Source: Blastococcus aggregatus
GTDB taxonomy: Bacteria; Actinomycetota; Actinomycetes; Mycobacteriales; Geodermatophilaceae
Length of the DNA stretch: 64,000 nt
Assembly: GCF_900221005.1 (NCBI RefSeq)
Contig: NZ_OBQI01000001.1
Coordinates: 992,001 to 1,056,000 of the forward strand
Reading direction: 5' to 3'
Below the pieces are notes generated by a model that made no database searches, was not told the DNA's origin, and worked only from the letters and a program-made list of their open reading frames with translations. The translations under genes were made by a program, and so were the position numbers. The number at the start of each line of letters is the position of its first letter. Positions within the stretch are counted from its first letter, which is position 1. Below are positions 16,759 to 24,825 of this stretch, piece after piece.

Positions 16759-17358
16759 TCATCCGCGGGCGGGCCAGTGCACCAGCGCTGCCCCGAACGG
16801 CGCCACGCCTCCTGAGCTGAATGGTCCGTCGTAGCTGAGCCTTCCCCGCAAGAACTCCACCTCCGCTCCTGCGTCGGCCACCCACCGGACCCACCATCCG
16901 GTGCACGGCGAAGCCGGGATCAGCCCGGTCGTCCCGACTCCGCGGCGAGCGGTGTCAACACAGAGCTCCAGGAACTGCCCCAGCAGTGATGCCGGGTAGT
17001 ACGGGGCGTTGCAGTACACGACCTGCTCACCCTCAACGAGGTCCGCCCAGACGACGGTGCGGGCGTCCCTGCGGGCAGGATCCGAGTGGGTGGGTCCCAG
17101 CCAGTTGTCGACCAAGGCACTCTCGGCGCAGGCTGCGGCATCCAAGCCGATGTTCCAGGTGTCGAGCACGCGCTTGCGCAACGTCGACGGAGTCCACCAC
17201 TGCGACCGGTCGGCAACCGCCTGGCGCCGCTGCTCGGCACGGCTGCGCCGCGCCCACACCGCCTGTCGGCACCGCTGCCCGCAGTACTCCCGCGGGCGGC
17301 CCGTTCCCGCGTGCTCCAGCGGCATCCGACACCCCGCGCACACTCGCCGCCGCCCCAT
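16759..17358 (-). CDS. Phage-type DNA N-6-adenine methyltransferase with N-terminal zinc finger
   Basis: A 199-residue protein. Residues ~5-40 (VCAGCRMPLEHAGTGRPREYCGQRCRQAVW) form a CxxC...CxxxC zinc finger. The rest matches the phage Dam-like family: WWTPSTLRKRVLDTWNIGLDAAACAES, then VVYCNAPYYPASLLGQF, where the usual (D/N)PPY catalytic motif reads NAPY, and TGLIPASPCTGWW. ATG 17358 is preferred because it starts right at the finger; a longer frame opens upstream at 17472. A palindrome at 17372-17400 sits just upstream. It is solitary: no cognate nuclease adjoins, and it converges on the restriction-modification gene. Confidence 0.72.
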   Translation of the reverse strand: MGRRRVCAGCRMPLEHAGTGRPREYCGQRCRQAVWARRSRAEQRRQAVADRSQWWTPSTLRKRVLDTWNIGLDAAACAESALVDNWLGPTHSDPARRDARTVVWADLVEGEQVVYCNAPYYPASLLGQFLELCVDTARRGVGTTGLIPASPCTGWWVRWVADAGAEVEFLRGRLSYDGPFSSGGVAPFGAALVHWPARG

Positions 17359-17371
17359 GTCCGCAGTCTGC

Positions 17372-17400
17372 GTTTCGTCGACGCGCAGCATCGACGAAAC
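17372..17400. promoter_or_regulatory. Perfect inverted repeat upstream of the methyltransferase
   Basis: GTTTCGTCGA (17372-17381) is repeated in inverse at 17391-17400 with a 9-base spacer. It ends 14 bases before the preferred methyltransferase start, a position that fits a repressor operator. If the longer frame is used instead, it would be coding. Confidence 0.45.
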
Positions 17401-17452
17401 ACGCCCGTCCGGAACGTGCCGTGACCGGCCCGTGATCAGGCGGCCGAACGCG

Positions 17453-17492
17453 GCCGGCCCCGGGGCCGCCATGTGGCAGCCCCGGGGCCGGC
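17453..17492 (-). terminator. Hairpin terminator
   Basis: A perfect 14-bp GC stem (17453-17466 with 17479-17492) and 12-base loop lies 44 bases after the 17536 gene's stop, between it and the methyltransferase. Confidence 0.7.
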
Positions 17493-17535
17493 AACGGACA
17501 CCGCAGTAACACGCGACCTTCGGTCCGGCGGGCCG

Positions 17536-18060
17536 TCAGGCCGACTGCACGGCCGACGGGTGCGGCGGCATGACGAAGTCCTCGGGGCCGTGTTCCTCGA
17601 CCACGAAGCAGCAGACGGGGCAGCCGTCCACCTCGGCGGGCCAGGCCATCACCATCACCATCACCAGGCCCGCGACCGCCCGCAGGTGCTCCAGCGTGGG
17701 ACCGACGTGGTCGCACTGTCCGGCCGCGTAGCGGTACGGGTTGGACATCAGGGACGACAGCTCGTTCCACATCGTGGTGCTCTCCACGCCCGTGTCGCAG
17801 AAGCCGTGGAGTGCCACCTCGTGGTTGATCAGGAACGCCGCCAGTGCGTGCAGCTCAGTGAGGGCCTGTGGCAGGCACTCCGCCGGCCCGGCCACGATGT
17901 CGTCGATCAGCGCCTCGCGGAGCTCCAGAGCGCGGCTGGGCTCGGAGCTGATGGCGCACAGCGCGTCGTACACCCGCACCTGCGTCTCCTCGGTGGGGGA
18001 CGTCGCAGGGATGTCGGCGGTCGGGTGCAGGCGGGCGACGCGGGGCAGGAAGTCGTTCAC
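17536..18060 (-). CDS. Hypothetical protein
   Basis: A 174-residue protein I do not recognise. It is largely helical (ETQVRVYDALCAISSEPSRALELREALIDDIV), with several hydrophobic but short segments and a Cys pair in GCPVCCFVVEEHGPEDF near the C-terminus. A small in-frame repeat encodes VMVMVM (17649-17666). GTG 18060 follows AAGGA at a good distance, which fixes the start. It is isolated, with a terminator behind it and a long non-coding stretch ahead. Function unknown. Confidence 0.6.
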   Translation of the reverse strand: MNDFLPRVARLHPTADIPATSPTEETQVRVYDALCAISSEPSRALELREALIDDIVAGPAECLPQALTELHALAAFLINHEVALHGFCDTGVESTTMWNELSSLMSNPYRYAAGQCDHVGPTLEHLRAVAGLVMVMVMAWPAEVDGCPVCCFVVEEHGPEDFVMPPHPSAVQSA

Positions 18061-18780
18061 GGTCTCGTCCTTCTGTTGGGGTTGCCGCTTGCGCGGCCTG
18101 AGAACAGCGTGCGTGGAGCGAGGACCCGCTCGCGCCGGGAGATCGGGCGATTTCGATGTAGGGCCTACGGCCTACGCGGTCGCGCCCGCTGGCTCCCCGT
18201 CGTCGGCAGCTTCCGGCCTCCACCGGACGGACAGTGCCGACCTCGTCGCGCTGGTCACTCACCAGCGTCGCGTCCGATCGAGAGCGCGCCGGTGTGGACG
18301 CGGGCGCCGACGGACAGCGGGGCCGTCGCGGCATCCGTCGTCTCCGGAACGAGCGGCCACGGCCGGCGTCGGGGGCAGGCCGCCGCCGGGTAGTGACCAG
18401 GACGGTGGAGGACTGTGCGGCCGGCCCGTCGGGTGGTCCGCCGGGCTGCTCGGCCGGCGGCTGCGCCGAAACTGAGCCCCGACCAGGTGCGCGCTCCTCT
18501 CACAGCGACAGCGCGGACGAGATGGGTCTCTCGGCGTTCCGCTCGCCCTCCCGTCGGCTGCGATCGGCACGCCCGCCATCGACCCGTCAACCGATCACCG
18601 CACGGTCACGCTCGGAGGCCTGCCACACCGGGCCGGCCCCGGGCCAGCTGCTCCACGCCTTCCTTGGCGCCGCCGTAGGCGGCGAGCGGCGCGCAGCGCC
18701 GCCGCGTCAGCACGCCTACAACAGAGCGTAGAAGGGGCGACCGCAAACCCACAGCTGAGCGGGGGTGTCATGCCGCCGAA
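18061..18780. other. Gene-poor stretch upstream of the RepL-like gene
   Basis: About 720 bp with open frames on both strands but none with a start, ribosome site and plausible protein sequence. Its base composition is like the rest of the island. Together with the repeat at 18781-18822 it is the natural place for a replication origin if the RepL-like protein is active. Confidence 0.4.
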
Positions 18781-18822
18781 GTGTGGCCATCTGGCCCCAC
18801 ACGCGTGACCGAATGGCCACAC
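18781..18822. promoter_or_regulatory. Inverted repeat ahead of the replication gene (possible origin or operator)
   Basis: GTGTGGCCAT (18781-18790) is repeated exactly in inverse as ATGGCCACAC (18813-18822), and a third partial match (GGCCCCACAC) lies between them. The cluster ends 83 bp before the RepL-like start, where iterons or an autoregulatory operator would be expected. Confidence 0.5.
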
Positions 18823-18905
18823 CTCATTGCGCACCCATCGCCACCCCGGACCGGTGCTGTCCGGCGCGCCCGCGCCGTCACACCACCGACGAGAGGGTTC
18901 CCCCG

Positions 18906-19457
18906 ATGGCCAAGAAGACCAGTAGGGAGCGCGGCAGCACGACCCGCGAGCTCCGGGACATGCACACCGGTGAAGTCGTCCTCGCCATCACCCCGAAGGC
19001 CCAGCTCCACTACGAGCAGTTCACGTTGGTCTTCTGCCACCCGATGCAGACGTTGCTGCTCACCCAAGGACGCCGGCACGAGCGGGACTCGGCGCTGCGC
19101 CCGGTGCACTGGCGACTGCTGTGGTGGGTCATCGCCAGCATCAGCTACGAGAACCGGATCGACCGGTACGTGGCAGACATCGCACGCGACCTCGGCAACG
19201 ACCGCAGCACCGTCAGCAAGGCGCTGCGCGTGCTGCAGGACCGCGGCCTGATCCGAACCCACCGCGAGGGCCCCGGGCGACCGCTGACGATCCTCATCCA
19301 CCCCGCCCTGTGCTTCCGCGGAAAGGCGAAGCAGCGTGCCGCGGTCTTCAGGGAGCACTGGGGCAACACACCCCTCCCGCCCGCGCTCGGCGGGTGGACG
19401 CCGGCAGCTCAAACGACCGCCGAACCGGAATGGACCGCCCCGCACGGTGCCGGCTGA
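18906..19457 (+). CDS. RepL-like winged-helix protein (putative replication initiator)
   Basis: A 183-residue protein. The central part resembles RepL/RepA-type winged helices of small plasmids: FTLVFCHPMQTLLL, then HWRLLWWVIASISYENRIDRYVADIARDLGNDRSTVSKALRVLQDRGLIRTHREGPGRPLTILIHPALCFRG, i.e. helix-turn-helix (DRSTVSKALRVL) plus a wing ending in the conserved 'NP...F.G' type turn. ATG 18906 has GAGAGGG upstream. The inverted repeat at 18781-18822 lies upstream. A plain transcriptional regulator is the alternative. If it is a replication protein, the island may replicate after excision. Confidence 0.58.
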   Translation: MAKKTSRERGSTTRELRDMHTGEVVLAITPKAQLHYEQFTLVFCHPMQTLLLTQGRRHERDSALRPVHWRLLWWVIASISYENRIDRYVADIARDLGNDRSTVSKALRVLQDRGLIRTHREGPGRPLTILIHPALCFRGKAKQRAAVFREHWGNTPLPPALGGWTPAAQTTAEPEWTAPHGAG

Positions 19458-19503
19458 CTCCGGGATGGTGGCGCTACGTCCCCACATCCGCACGGTCAGC
19501 GCA

Positions 19504-19701
19504 ATGAACACTCGCTCGCTCCCGGCAGCGGCGGTCGGCCCGCCGCCGCTGCCAAAGGCCGATGTACTCGCCGCGGTCTCCACTGCGTTGCGCCATGACG
19601 GCCCTGACTGGGCCGTGCTGGAAGCCTGGGTGTTCGCCCTCACCGTTGTCACCTGGGCGGCTCTGCGGGCCGTTCCCGAGGAACTCCACGACTTTCTGTG
19701 A
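19504..19701 (+). CDS. Small hypothetical protein
   Basis: A 65-residue frame, 47 bp after the RepL-like gene: LPKADVLAAVSTALRHDGPDWAVLEAWVFALTVVTWAALRAVPEELHDFL. The composition is protein-like, with an amphipathic hydrophobic helix. An in-frame ATG at 19465 could extend it. There is no strong ribosome site at either start, so the gene is uncertain. It may be co-transcribed with the replication gene. Confidence 0.35.
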   Translation: MNTRSLPAAAVGPPPLPKADVLAAVSTALRHDGPDWAVLEAWVFALTVVTWAALRAVPEELHDFL

Positions 19702-19851
19702 CGCTGGCGCCCCATGAGGCCTACGCCTGCGGTGATGGCACCTACGGAGGCGAGGATCTTCTGCGCTGCCGCCACAGCGGCACCCTGCCGCCTGGTCCTC
19801 ACCGTGGTGACCTCGCGCAGGTCGGCCCCTGGCGGGCTACGACGTTCACCC

Positions 19852-20091
19852 GTGGCGAACGAACCCCGGTCGGAGCGAGGTGAGGTGTTGGCGTTGCTGC
19901 ATGCAGTCGGCCTCGGCGGCTGAGCCTCCTGGACCCGGCTGGCCTCACCCAGCAGCTACCTCTCCGGCAAGGTGCCTCACCAGGCCGCCGCCGACGCTGC
20001 GCGCGTTGCTCGCGCCGCCGCACGCTTTGCGGCGGCTAGCGCAGCGGCGCAGGTGCAGTCCGGATCCCGCTGGCGGAGTCGGCCCAGATAG
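19852..20091 (+). pseudogene. Remnant of an MbcA/ParS/Xre-type antitoxin
   Basis: The frame PRSERGEVLALLHAVGLGG-stop-ASWTRLASPSSYLSGKVPHQAAADAARVARAAARFAAA aligns with the C-terminus of the intact antitoxin at 30373-30759 (GWQLWSWLTASSSYLSGGVPQEV...ALRAAERFVA). A TGA at 19921 interrupts the frame where the intact copy has Trp-type sequence, and the N-terminal half is not recognisable. It is therefore a decayed second copy. It lies in an otherwise gene-free stretch, 19702-20284. Confidence 0.6.
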
Positions 20092-20284
20092 CACCTGGCG
20101 GTGCGTGCCCGTCGACGGGCGCTGCGGGCGTCGGCGCCGCAGCGGCTGCCGGATGATCGGGGGCGTCTCTCGTCGGTGACTGCCCGAAGGGCGGCGGCCG
20201 GAACTGGCGCCCAGGAGCTGGCGCACTACCAAGCATGCGACGGAAGCCCTTGTGGGCTTGGACGCAGCGCCGAGCGGTGTCGGC

Positions 20285-20635
20285 ATGAACGAGCCCCTGT
20301 CCGTCCGTCCTGTCCCCCGGTACCGACTCGTGGCCGGCAAGCACCGCGCCACCAGAACCAACGACCTGCCGACGCTGGCCGACGCCCTCGCTCAGCTCGG
20401 TCACGAGGCTCGAGGCGACGATGCGCTCGGCGCCGACTGGGCCTGCTGGGCCGACTGGTGCTGGCGAGCCGGAGTTCCCCCGCTGCCGGCTTCACCGGAG
20501 ACTGCCCAGGCCTTCGCGGCGGACGTCGCAGGCGACATGCCGGATGCCGACGCCCTCCTCGACATCATCGTCGTCGTCGGAGACCGGCACCGCGCCGCCG
20601 GTCATCGTGACCCGTTCGACGGGCGCATCCGGTGA
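20285..20635 (+). CDS. Stand-alone core-binding domain of a tyrosine recombinase
   Basis: A 116-residue protein that matches only the N-terminal SAM-like (core-binding) domain of tyrosine recombinases: ALGADWACWADWCWRAGVPPLPASPETAQAFAADVAG and DRHRAAGHRDPFDG are the classic helices, but no catalytic domain follows. Its TGA overlaps the GTG of a full recombinase (GTGA). It may be a separate subunit that assists the next two proteins, or the relic of a split gene. Conserved coupling and an intact frame favour a functional small protein, but this is inference. Confidence 0.62.
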   Translation: MNEPLSVRPVPRYRLVAGKHRATRTNDLPTLADALAQLGHEARGDDALGADWACWADWCWRAGVPPLPASPETAQAFAADVAGDMPDADALLDIIVVVGDRHRAAGHRDPFDGRIR

Positions 20636-22116
20636 CCCGCCGTGGGGCCGCACCACGGGCGCCACGAGTGGTGAAGGACATGAGTGCGCTGGACGCAGGC
20701 ATCAGCGCGCTGCTGGATCTGGCCCACCACGCGCCACGGACCCTGGGCCTGGCCGACGAGGAGCAGCGCAAGCTGGCGGAGTGGGCCGCTGCGCACGGCA
20801 ACGGTGTGACTGCGATGCCCGCGCTCCCGGTCGTCGTTGCGTCTTACCTGGCCTGGATGGCCGCAGGGGAGGTGGACGTGGACGGCCGTGTCCTGCGGAG
20901 GCCGTACGCGCGCAGCACGATCCGCATCGCCCGTGGCGGCATAGGGCTGGCTCACCGCCGCGCCGGGGCGTCGGACCCGACCGCCGACCCCTACGTGCGT
21001 GCAGTGATGCGTGGCATCGCCCGCTGCCTGTGGATTCGCCGCCCCCGCCAGCAGGATCCGCTCACCGACGACCTGCTGCTCAAGCTCGTCACCCTGCGCC
21101 CGCCGCTGCCGGCGGTCACCGCCGTTCGCGACCGCGCCGCGGTGCTGGTCGCTCGCGCCACCGGCATGACGCTCACCGAGGTGGCCGCCCTGCCCCGCTC
21201 CGCCCTGACCATCCTCGCCGCCCGGGCAGTCCTGCGCCTGCCCACAGGCCCGGTCACCCTGGCATGCCGGTGCACCGCGCCGGCCGGCGAACTGCTGTGT
21301 CCGGTCGCCGTACTGCGTGACCTGGACGCCGACCTGCCGGCCCGGGCTGAGCTCTTGTTCGGCGTCGTGCACGCCGACCGGAACCGGGGAGCCGGTCCGT
21401 TGACCTACCCGGAGTCTGCGGCGACCGAACGGGTCCTGCGCGCCGTCCAGGCCGCGGTCTGCGGGGCCGGCGTGCGCTGGCCGGCGCGTGCGCCGCTGCC
21501 GGTGCACGACGACGACGCCCTGGCGCTGCTGATGGCCCGGCTGGACCCGGAGACGACAACGTGGGTGCGCGACACCGCCGCCCTCTTGGTGGGCTGGCAC
21601 CTTGCGCTGCGTGGCGGGGAGGTGGGCGGGGCCCTGGCGATGGCCGACCTAACCCGCGATCCCCTGGGCTACACCGCGAGGCTGGGCCGCACCAAAGGCG
21701 ACCAGGTCGCGGCCGGCACTCCGTTGAGCCTGATGTCGACACGTGAGCCGCTGCTGAACCCGGTTGCCGCGCTAGATGCATGGCTGCTTCGCCGCGGCCG
21801 AGACTCCGGACCGGTGTTCACCTCGATGCACGGCGGCCGTCCCCGGCTCGACCGGCCGATGACGACCACCTCGGTGAGCAGGACAGTGCGCGCTCGCGCG
21901 GCCGCGGCGGGCCTGACCGGCCGCTACTCGAGCCACTCGCTGCGGATCGGCTTCGTCGTCACCGCGGTCAAGCTCGGTGCGTCCATCCCCGACCTCATGA
22001 CGGTCACGCGGCACCGTGATCCCGACATGGTGGGCTACTACGCCCGCGGGCTGCGCGGCCGGGCCGACCCGAAGGTCCTCGCCGAGGTGCTCGGCTGGAA
22101 GGAGCCGGCCGCGTGA
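20632..22116 (+). CDS. Long tyrosine recombinase, first of a coupled pair
   Basis: A 494-residue tyrosine recombinase. The core-binding region covers about 40-135 (SYLAWMAAGEVDVDGRVL...STIRIARGGIGLAHRRAG). A first box-I-like segment, RDRAAVLVARATGMTLTEVAALPRS, lacks the Arg (GMTL instead of GLR). A second, complete catalytic part has box I HLALRGGEVGGALAMADL (Arg near 327), box II SSHSLRIGFVVTAVKLGA, RHRD, and the nucleophile in MVGYYARG near 469. The protein thus looks like a recombinase with an inserted degenerate catalytic-like domain. It overlaps its neighbours on both sides by 4 bases. Confidence 0.82.
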   Translation: MTRRGAAPRAPRVVKDMSALDAGISALLDLAHHAPRTLGLADEEQRKLAEWAAAHGNGVTAMPALPVVVASYLAWMAAGEVDVDGRVLRRPYARSTIRIARGGIGLAHRRAGASDPTADPYVRAVMRGIARCLWIRRPRQQDPLTDDLLLKLVTLRPPLPAVTAVRDRAAVLVARATGMTLTEVAALPRSALTILAARAVLRLPTGPVTLACRCTAPAGELLCPVAVLRDLDADLPARAELLFGVVHADRNRGAGPLTYPESAATERVLRAVQAAVCGAGVRWPARAPLPVHDDDALALLMARLDPETTTWVRDTAALLVGWHLALRGGEVGGALAMADLTRDPLGYTARLGRTKGDQVAAGTPLSLMSTREPLLNPVAALDAWLLRRGRDSGPVFTSMHGGRPRLDRPMTTTSVSRTVRARAAAAGLTGRYSSHSLRIGFVVTAVKLGASIPDLMTVTRHRDPDMVGYYARGLRGRADPKVLAEVLGWKEPAA

Positions 22117-23570
22117 GCACCGCGATTCCGGCCTCCCGGCCGGCGGAAGTAGCCGCCGCCAACCGGATGGCGGCAGCCCACATCGGCGAGCGGACCCGCA
22201 GGCGGACAGCCAAGACCGCCGCCCGGTACGACAAGTGGGCAGTCGCGAACTTCCAGCCGCAGGTGCCCGCGGCCGATGCGGAGGCGATCACCCGCTGGCT
22301 GCACGCACACCTCGACCTGTGGGGGCACGGGACGATGGGGGTGTACGTCGACGACCTGCGCCGGGCGCAGCTTGCGGCCGGGGGCGCGGATCCAACCGGC
22401 GGCATGGTCCGGGACTACCTGTCGGCGGTCGGGCGCACGAAGGGGCGTCGGACGCTGCCCCGCGTCGTCGCCCTCGACCTAGCGGAGATGGCGCGGGCCG
22501 CGGAACGGGACCTGCACTCCGAGCAGCCCGGCGGGCGGCTGCTCGAGCTGCGCGGCGAGGTTGCGGTCCTGTTGACCCATGCACTGGACGTACCGCTGGG
22601 CCAAGTGGCCGGCATCGAGCTAGACACAGTCACGGCGACCGCCGCCGGGCTACATCTGACCGTGCCTCCCCACCGCGGCATCGGCCGCACCACGCCGGCA
22701 TCGGAGGCGCGCACCGTCATGCTGGCCCGGTCCGGTCGCGCACTCGACCCGGTGGCCGCCGTTGAGGAGTTGCTGGAACTGCTGCCGGCGGGCACGACCC
22801 GGCTGCTCGGCTTCGGCCTGCGTCGCGCCGGCGGGCGGCAGACGCCGGCGGCGACCGAGGCCGGGGTTCCTCAGCTGGTCTCCCGCATCCGCGCCCAGCT
22901 CGTCGCTGCCGCCGTCCGCGCCGGCCTGGACCCGGCGTCTCTCGGGGATGACGGGTGCGGGGCCGGCCTCAGCGACGCGGACACCGGATGGCTGCTCGCC
23001 CACCTGAACCCGAGCATGGTGCGGCAGCTGCGCGACCTCACCTACGGCCTGCTGGGGACCGCCACGGCCAGCCGCCACGCCGGCCTGGCCGATCTGGAAA
23101 TCCGCGACCTTGAGGCCACCGACACCGGGTGGGACGTGCGGTTCCGGCAGGAGAAGAACAACCCGGAGGGCGTCGAAGAGCTGGTCCGCGTCAGGCCGGT
23201 GGACCACGAGGCCGAGAGCCGCGCGGGATGCCTGGCGTGGTGCCCTGCCTGTGCCCTCGACCGGTGGTTGCTCGTCATGCGCCGCTGTTGGCTCGTCGAG
23301 CACGGCCTGCTCCTTCCGGCGATGCACGGCAACCGCGGTCCGAGCGGCCCGCTGGACGACTGGTACGGAACGCAGATCCTCCGGGGGCTGCTCGGCCGGG
23401 ACGACGTGAGCACCCGCTCGATGCGGGCGGGCACGATCACCGCACTACGCGCCGAAGGGGCAGACTTCCGCGCTATCGGGGATGTCAGCGGGCACCGGTC
23501 GATGCCGCAGCTCACCCGCTACCTGCGGATCGTCGACCCACACTCGGGCCAGTACCACCCCCCGCTCTGA
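22113..23570 (+). CDS. Long tyrosine recombinase, second of a coupled pair
   Basis: A 485-residue relative of the 20632 protein. The N-terminal core-binding region (RTAKTAARYDKWAVANFQPQVPAADAEAITRWLHAHLD) is followed by a degenerate catalytic-like segment (LTHALDVPLGQVAGIELDTV) and then the active-looking part: box I TASRHAGLADLEIRDLE (Arg near 320), box II STRSMRAGTITALRAEGAD (the usual HxxR is RSMR), GHRSM and the Tyr in LTRYLRIVDP near 469. A CPAC motif lies before box II. GTG 22113 overlaps the upstream stop (GTGA). It likely acts together with the 20632 protein in one recombination reaction. Confidence 0.8.
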   Translation: MSTAIPASRPAEVAAANRMAAAHIGERTRRRTAKTAARYDKWAVANFQPQVPAADAEAITRWLHAHLDLWGHGTMGVYVDDLRRAQLAAGGADPTGGMVRDYLSAVGRTKGRRTLPRVVALDLAEMARAAERDLHSEQPGGRLLELRGEVAVLLTHALDVPLGQVAGIELDTVTATAAGLHLTVPPHRGIGRTTPASEARTVMLARSGRALDPVAAVEELLELLPAGTTRLLGFGLRRAGGRQTPAATEAGVPQLVSRIRAQLVAAAVRAGLDPASLGDDGCGAGLSDADTGWLLAHLNPSMVRQLRDLTYGLLGTATASRHAGLADLEIRDLEATDTGWDVRFRQEKNNPEGVEELVRVRPVDHEAESRAGCLAWCPACALDRWLLVMRRCWLVEHGLLLPAMHGNRGPSGPLDDWYGTQILRGLLGRDDVSTRSMRAGTITALRAEGADFRAIGDVSGHRSMPQLTRYLRIVDPHSGQYHPPL

Positions 23571-23574
23571 CGCG

Positions 23575-23730
23575 GTGCTGGCATGCGTGGCGTTGGGCAG
23601 CTCGGGCATGCGGGTCACGAAGCGGTCGGCGTCGCCCTTCTCCGGTGACGTCTTCTTGCGCTGTCGGCCGTCCGGCTCGCGGAACGCGGACGTCGTAGAC
23701 CTTTACCTCCCGCCCCGTCCGCCGGGTCAT
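23575..23730 (-). pseudogene. Frameshifted N-terminal fragment of an integrase-like protein
   Basis: On the minus strand MTRRTGREVKVYDVRV continues, after a one-base frame change, as FREPDGRQRKKTSPEKGDADRF. The joined sequence resembles the arm-binding N-terminus of actinobacterial integrases (strand 'VYDVR..', then a basic loop and helix). The rest is missing because the frame runs into the end of the 22113 gene. It is probably a fossil of an earlier insertion. The 23571-23908 gap holds nothing else I can support. Confidence 0.38.
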
Positions 23731-23908
23731 GCGGGGCCCGACGCTAGCCACGGTCCACCCCGGGCGCGGCTGCGAGGGCGTCGAGCTGGGTGCGCACTCG
23801 GTCCAGGTCGACCCGGGCCTGCAGCATCAACGACGGCCTCACCGTCGAGGCGCTCGGGGCCTGAAGCTCGCGGGCTCCCCGCCGTCTGCTTCGCCGATCA
23901 TGGTTGGC

Positions 23909-24067
23909 ATGACTGTCTGGGAGTACAAGGTCGTCGAGCCCAACATGAAGATCCGCGACCGCATCGAGGTCATGGAGAGGGAATTCAACCATGTGGGAGA
24001 GGAAGGCTGGGAGCTCTGCAGTGACCACGCCGGCTCCTACACCTTCAAGAGGCCCCGACCGGCCTGA
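23909..24067 (+). CDS. DUF4177 small protein
   Basis: A 52-residue protein with the DUF4177 pattern: it begins MTVWEYKVVEP, has an amphipathic helix (RDRIEVMEREFNHVGEEGWELCSD) and ends with SYTFKRP. These small beta-alpha proteins occur widely, also in mobile elements, and their function is unknown. ATG 23909 is chosen because WEYKVV is normally at the N-terminus; an ATG three codons upstream also exists. A strong hairpin (24095-24129) follows. Confidence 0.72.
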   Translation: MTVWEYKVVEPNMKIRDRIEVMEREFNHVGEEGWELCSDHAGSYTFKRPRPA

Positions 24068-24094
24068 CCACCGCGGCGCCCGCCGCCTGAGCTC

Positions 24095-24129
24095 GCTGGG
24101 CCCGCCGGCGTGGGATCGGCGGGCCCAGC
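24095..24129. terminator. Bidirectional hairpin terminator
   Basis: A perfect 13-bp GC stem (24095-24107 with 24117-24129) and 9-base loop lies between the convergent DUF4177 gene and the 24139 gene, and can end both. Confidence 0.82.
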
Positions 24130-24138
24130 GCAGATCAG

Positions 24139-24534
24139 CTAGTCCTGCTCGGGCACGTCGGACCGCTCGACGATGCGGATCTCCCGGCCGACCAGCGCCC
24201 GGAGCCGCAGGCGGAGCTCGAACATGTGCGTCATCTGCTGGAGCACCTCGTACGGGTCCACGTCGTGGATCAGGAAGTCCGTCGCCCGGACCTCGCCCTG
24301 CCCGTGGATGTCCGTGCCCGCCGGGACGGCGACCACGTGCAAGCTGTGCCGGTGCTCGCCGCCGCCCAGGTCCAGGCCGACGATCATCCAGTCGTCCTGG
24401 TCCAGGCCGACCAGCTCGTACAGCGACCGGCCCGTCATGCGCTCGTCGAGCTGCGCGGTGCCTTTCCAGTCCGGGTAGGTGACTTCCGCGTCGCCCCACA
24501 GGTAGTCCTCATCGACAGTCACTAGCTGCTCCAT
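24139..24534 (-). CDS. Hypothetical acidic protein
   Basis: A 131-residue soluble, acidic protein I do not recognise. Strand-rich segments (DDWMIVGLDLGGGEHRHSLHVVAV, EVRATDFLIHDVDPYEVLQQM) lead into a helix (MFELRLRLRALVG) and end VERSDVPEQD. No catalytic residues stand out. ATG 24534 has no clear ribosome site, but codon use supports the full frame. Its low pI recalls DNA-mimic anti-defence proteins, which is speculation only. The upstream gap to 24825 carries no supported gene. Confidence 0.55.
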   Translation of the reverse strand: MEQLVTVDEDYLWGDAEVTYPDWKGTAQLDERMTGRSLYELVGLDQDDWMIVGLDLGGGEHRHSLHVVAVPAGTDIHGQGEVRATDFLIHDVDPYEVLQQMTHMFELRLRLRALVGREIRIVERSDVPEQD

Positions 24535-24825
24535 TCGAGTCGCGGGTGCTTGTCTCCGTCGGGCGACGGGGACGGATCTTGCCGAGGTCGTGCGTGATCG
24601 GCTCAGGACCGCGGGGGCGCCCGCCGGCCCTCCCGACTGGAGGACCGGCGGGGCCTTCTTCCGCGCCGAGCTACGTGGGGCACACCGGCATCGACCGTCT
24701 CAGACTCATCACAAGGCGCAGGGGCGGCTTGGGCGGACTACAACGGTTGGTGCAGAGTGTGCAGTCCTAGACACCGACGCTCGACGGCTTCTGCTGGCAG
24801 GCTTCCGGCCGCCGAGATGTCAGGC

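Noticed and set aside
17645-17670. Tandem CACCAT triplet pairs as a His-tag-like or regulatory repeat
   Set aside because: They are on the non-coding strand of the 17536 gene and encode VMVMVM within a normal reading frame.
18415-18834. Several Arg-rich frames on both strands upstream of the RepL-like gene
   Set aside because: No ribosome sites and compositions typical of out-of-frame GC-rich DNA.
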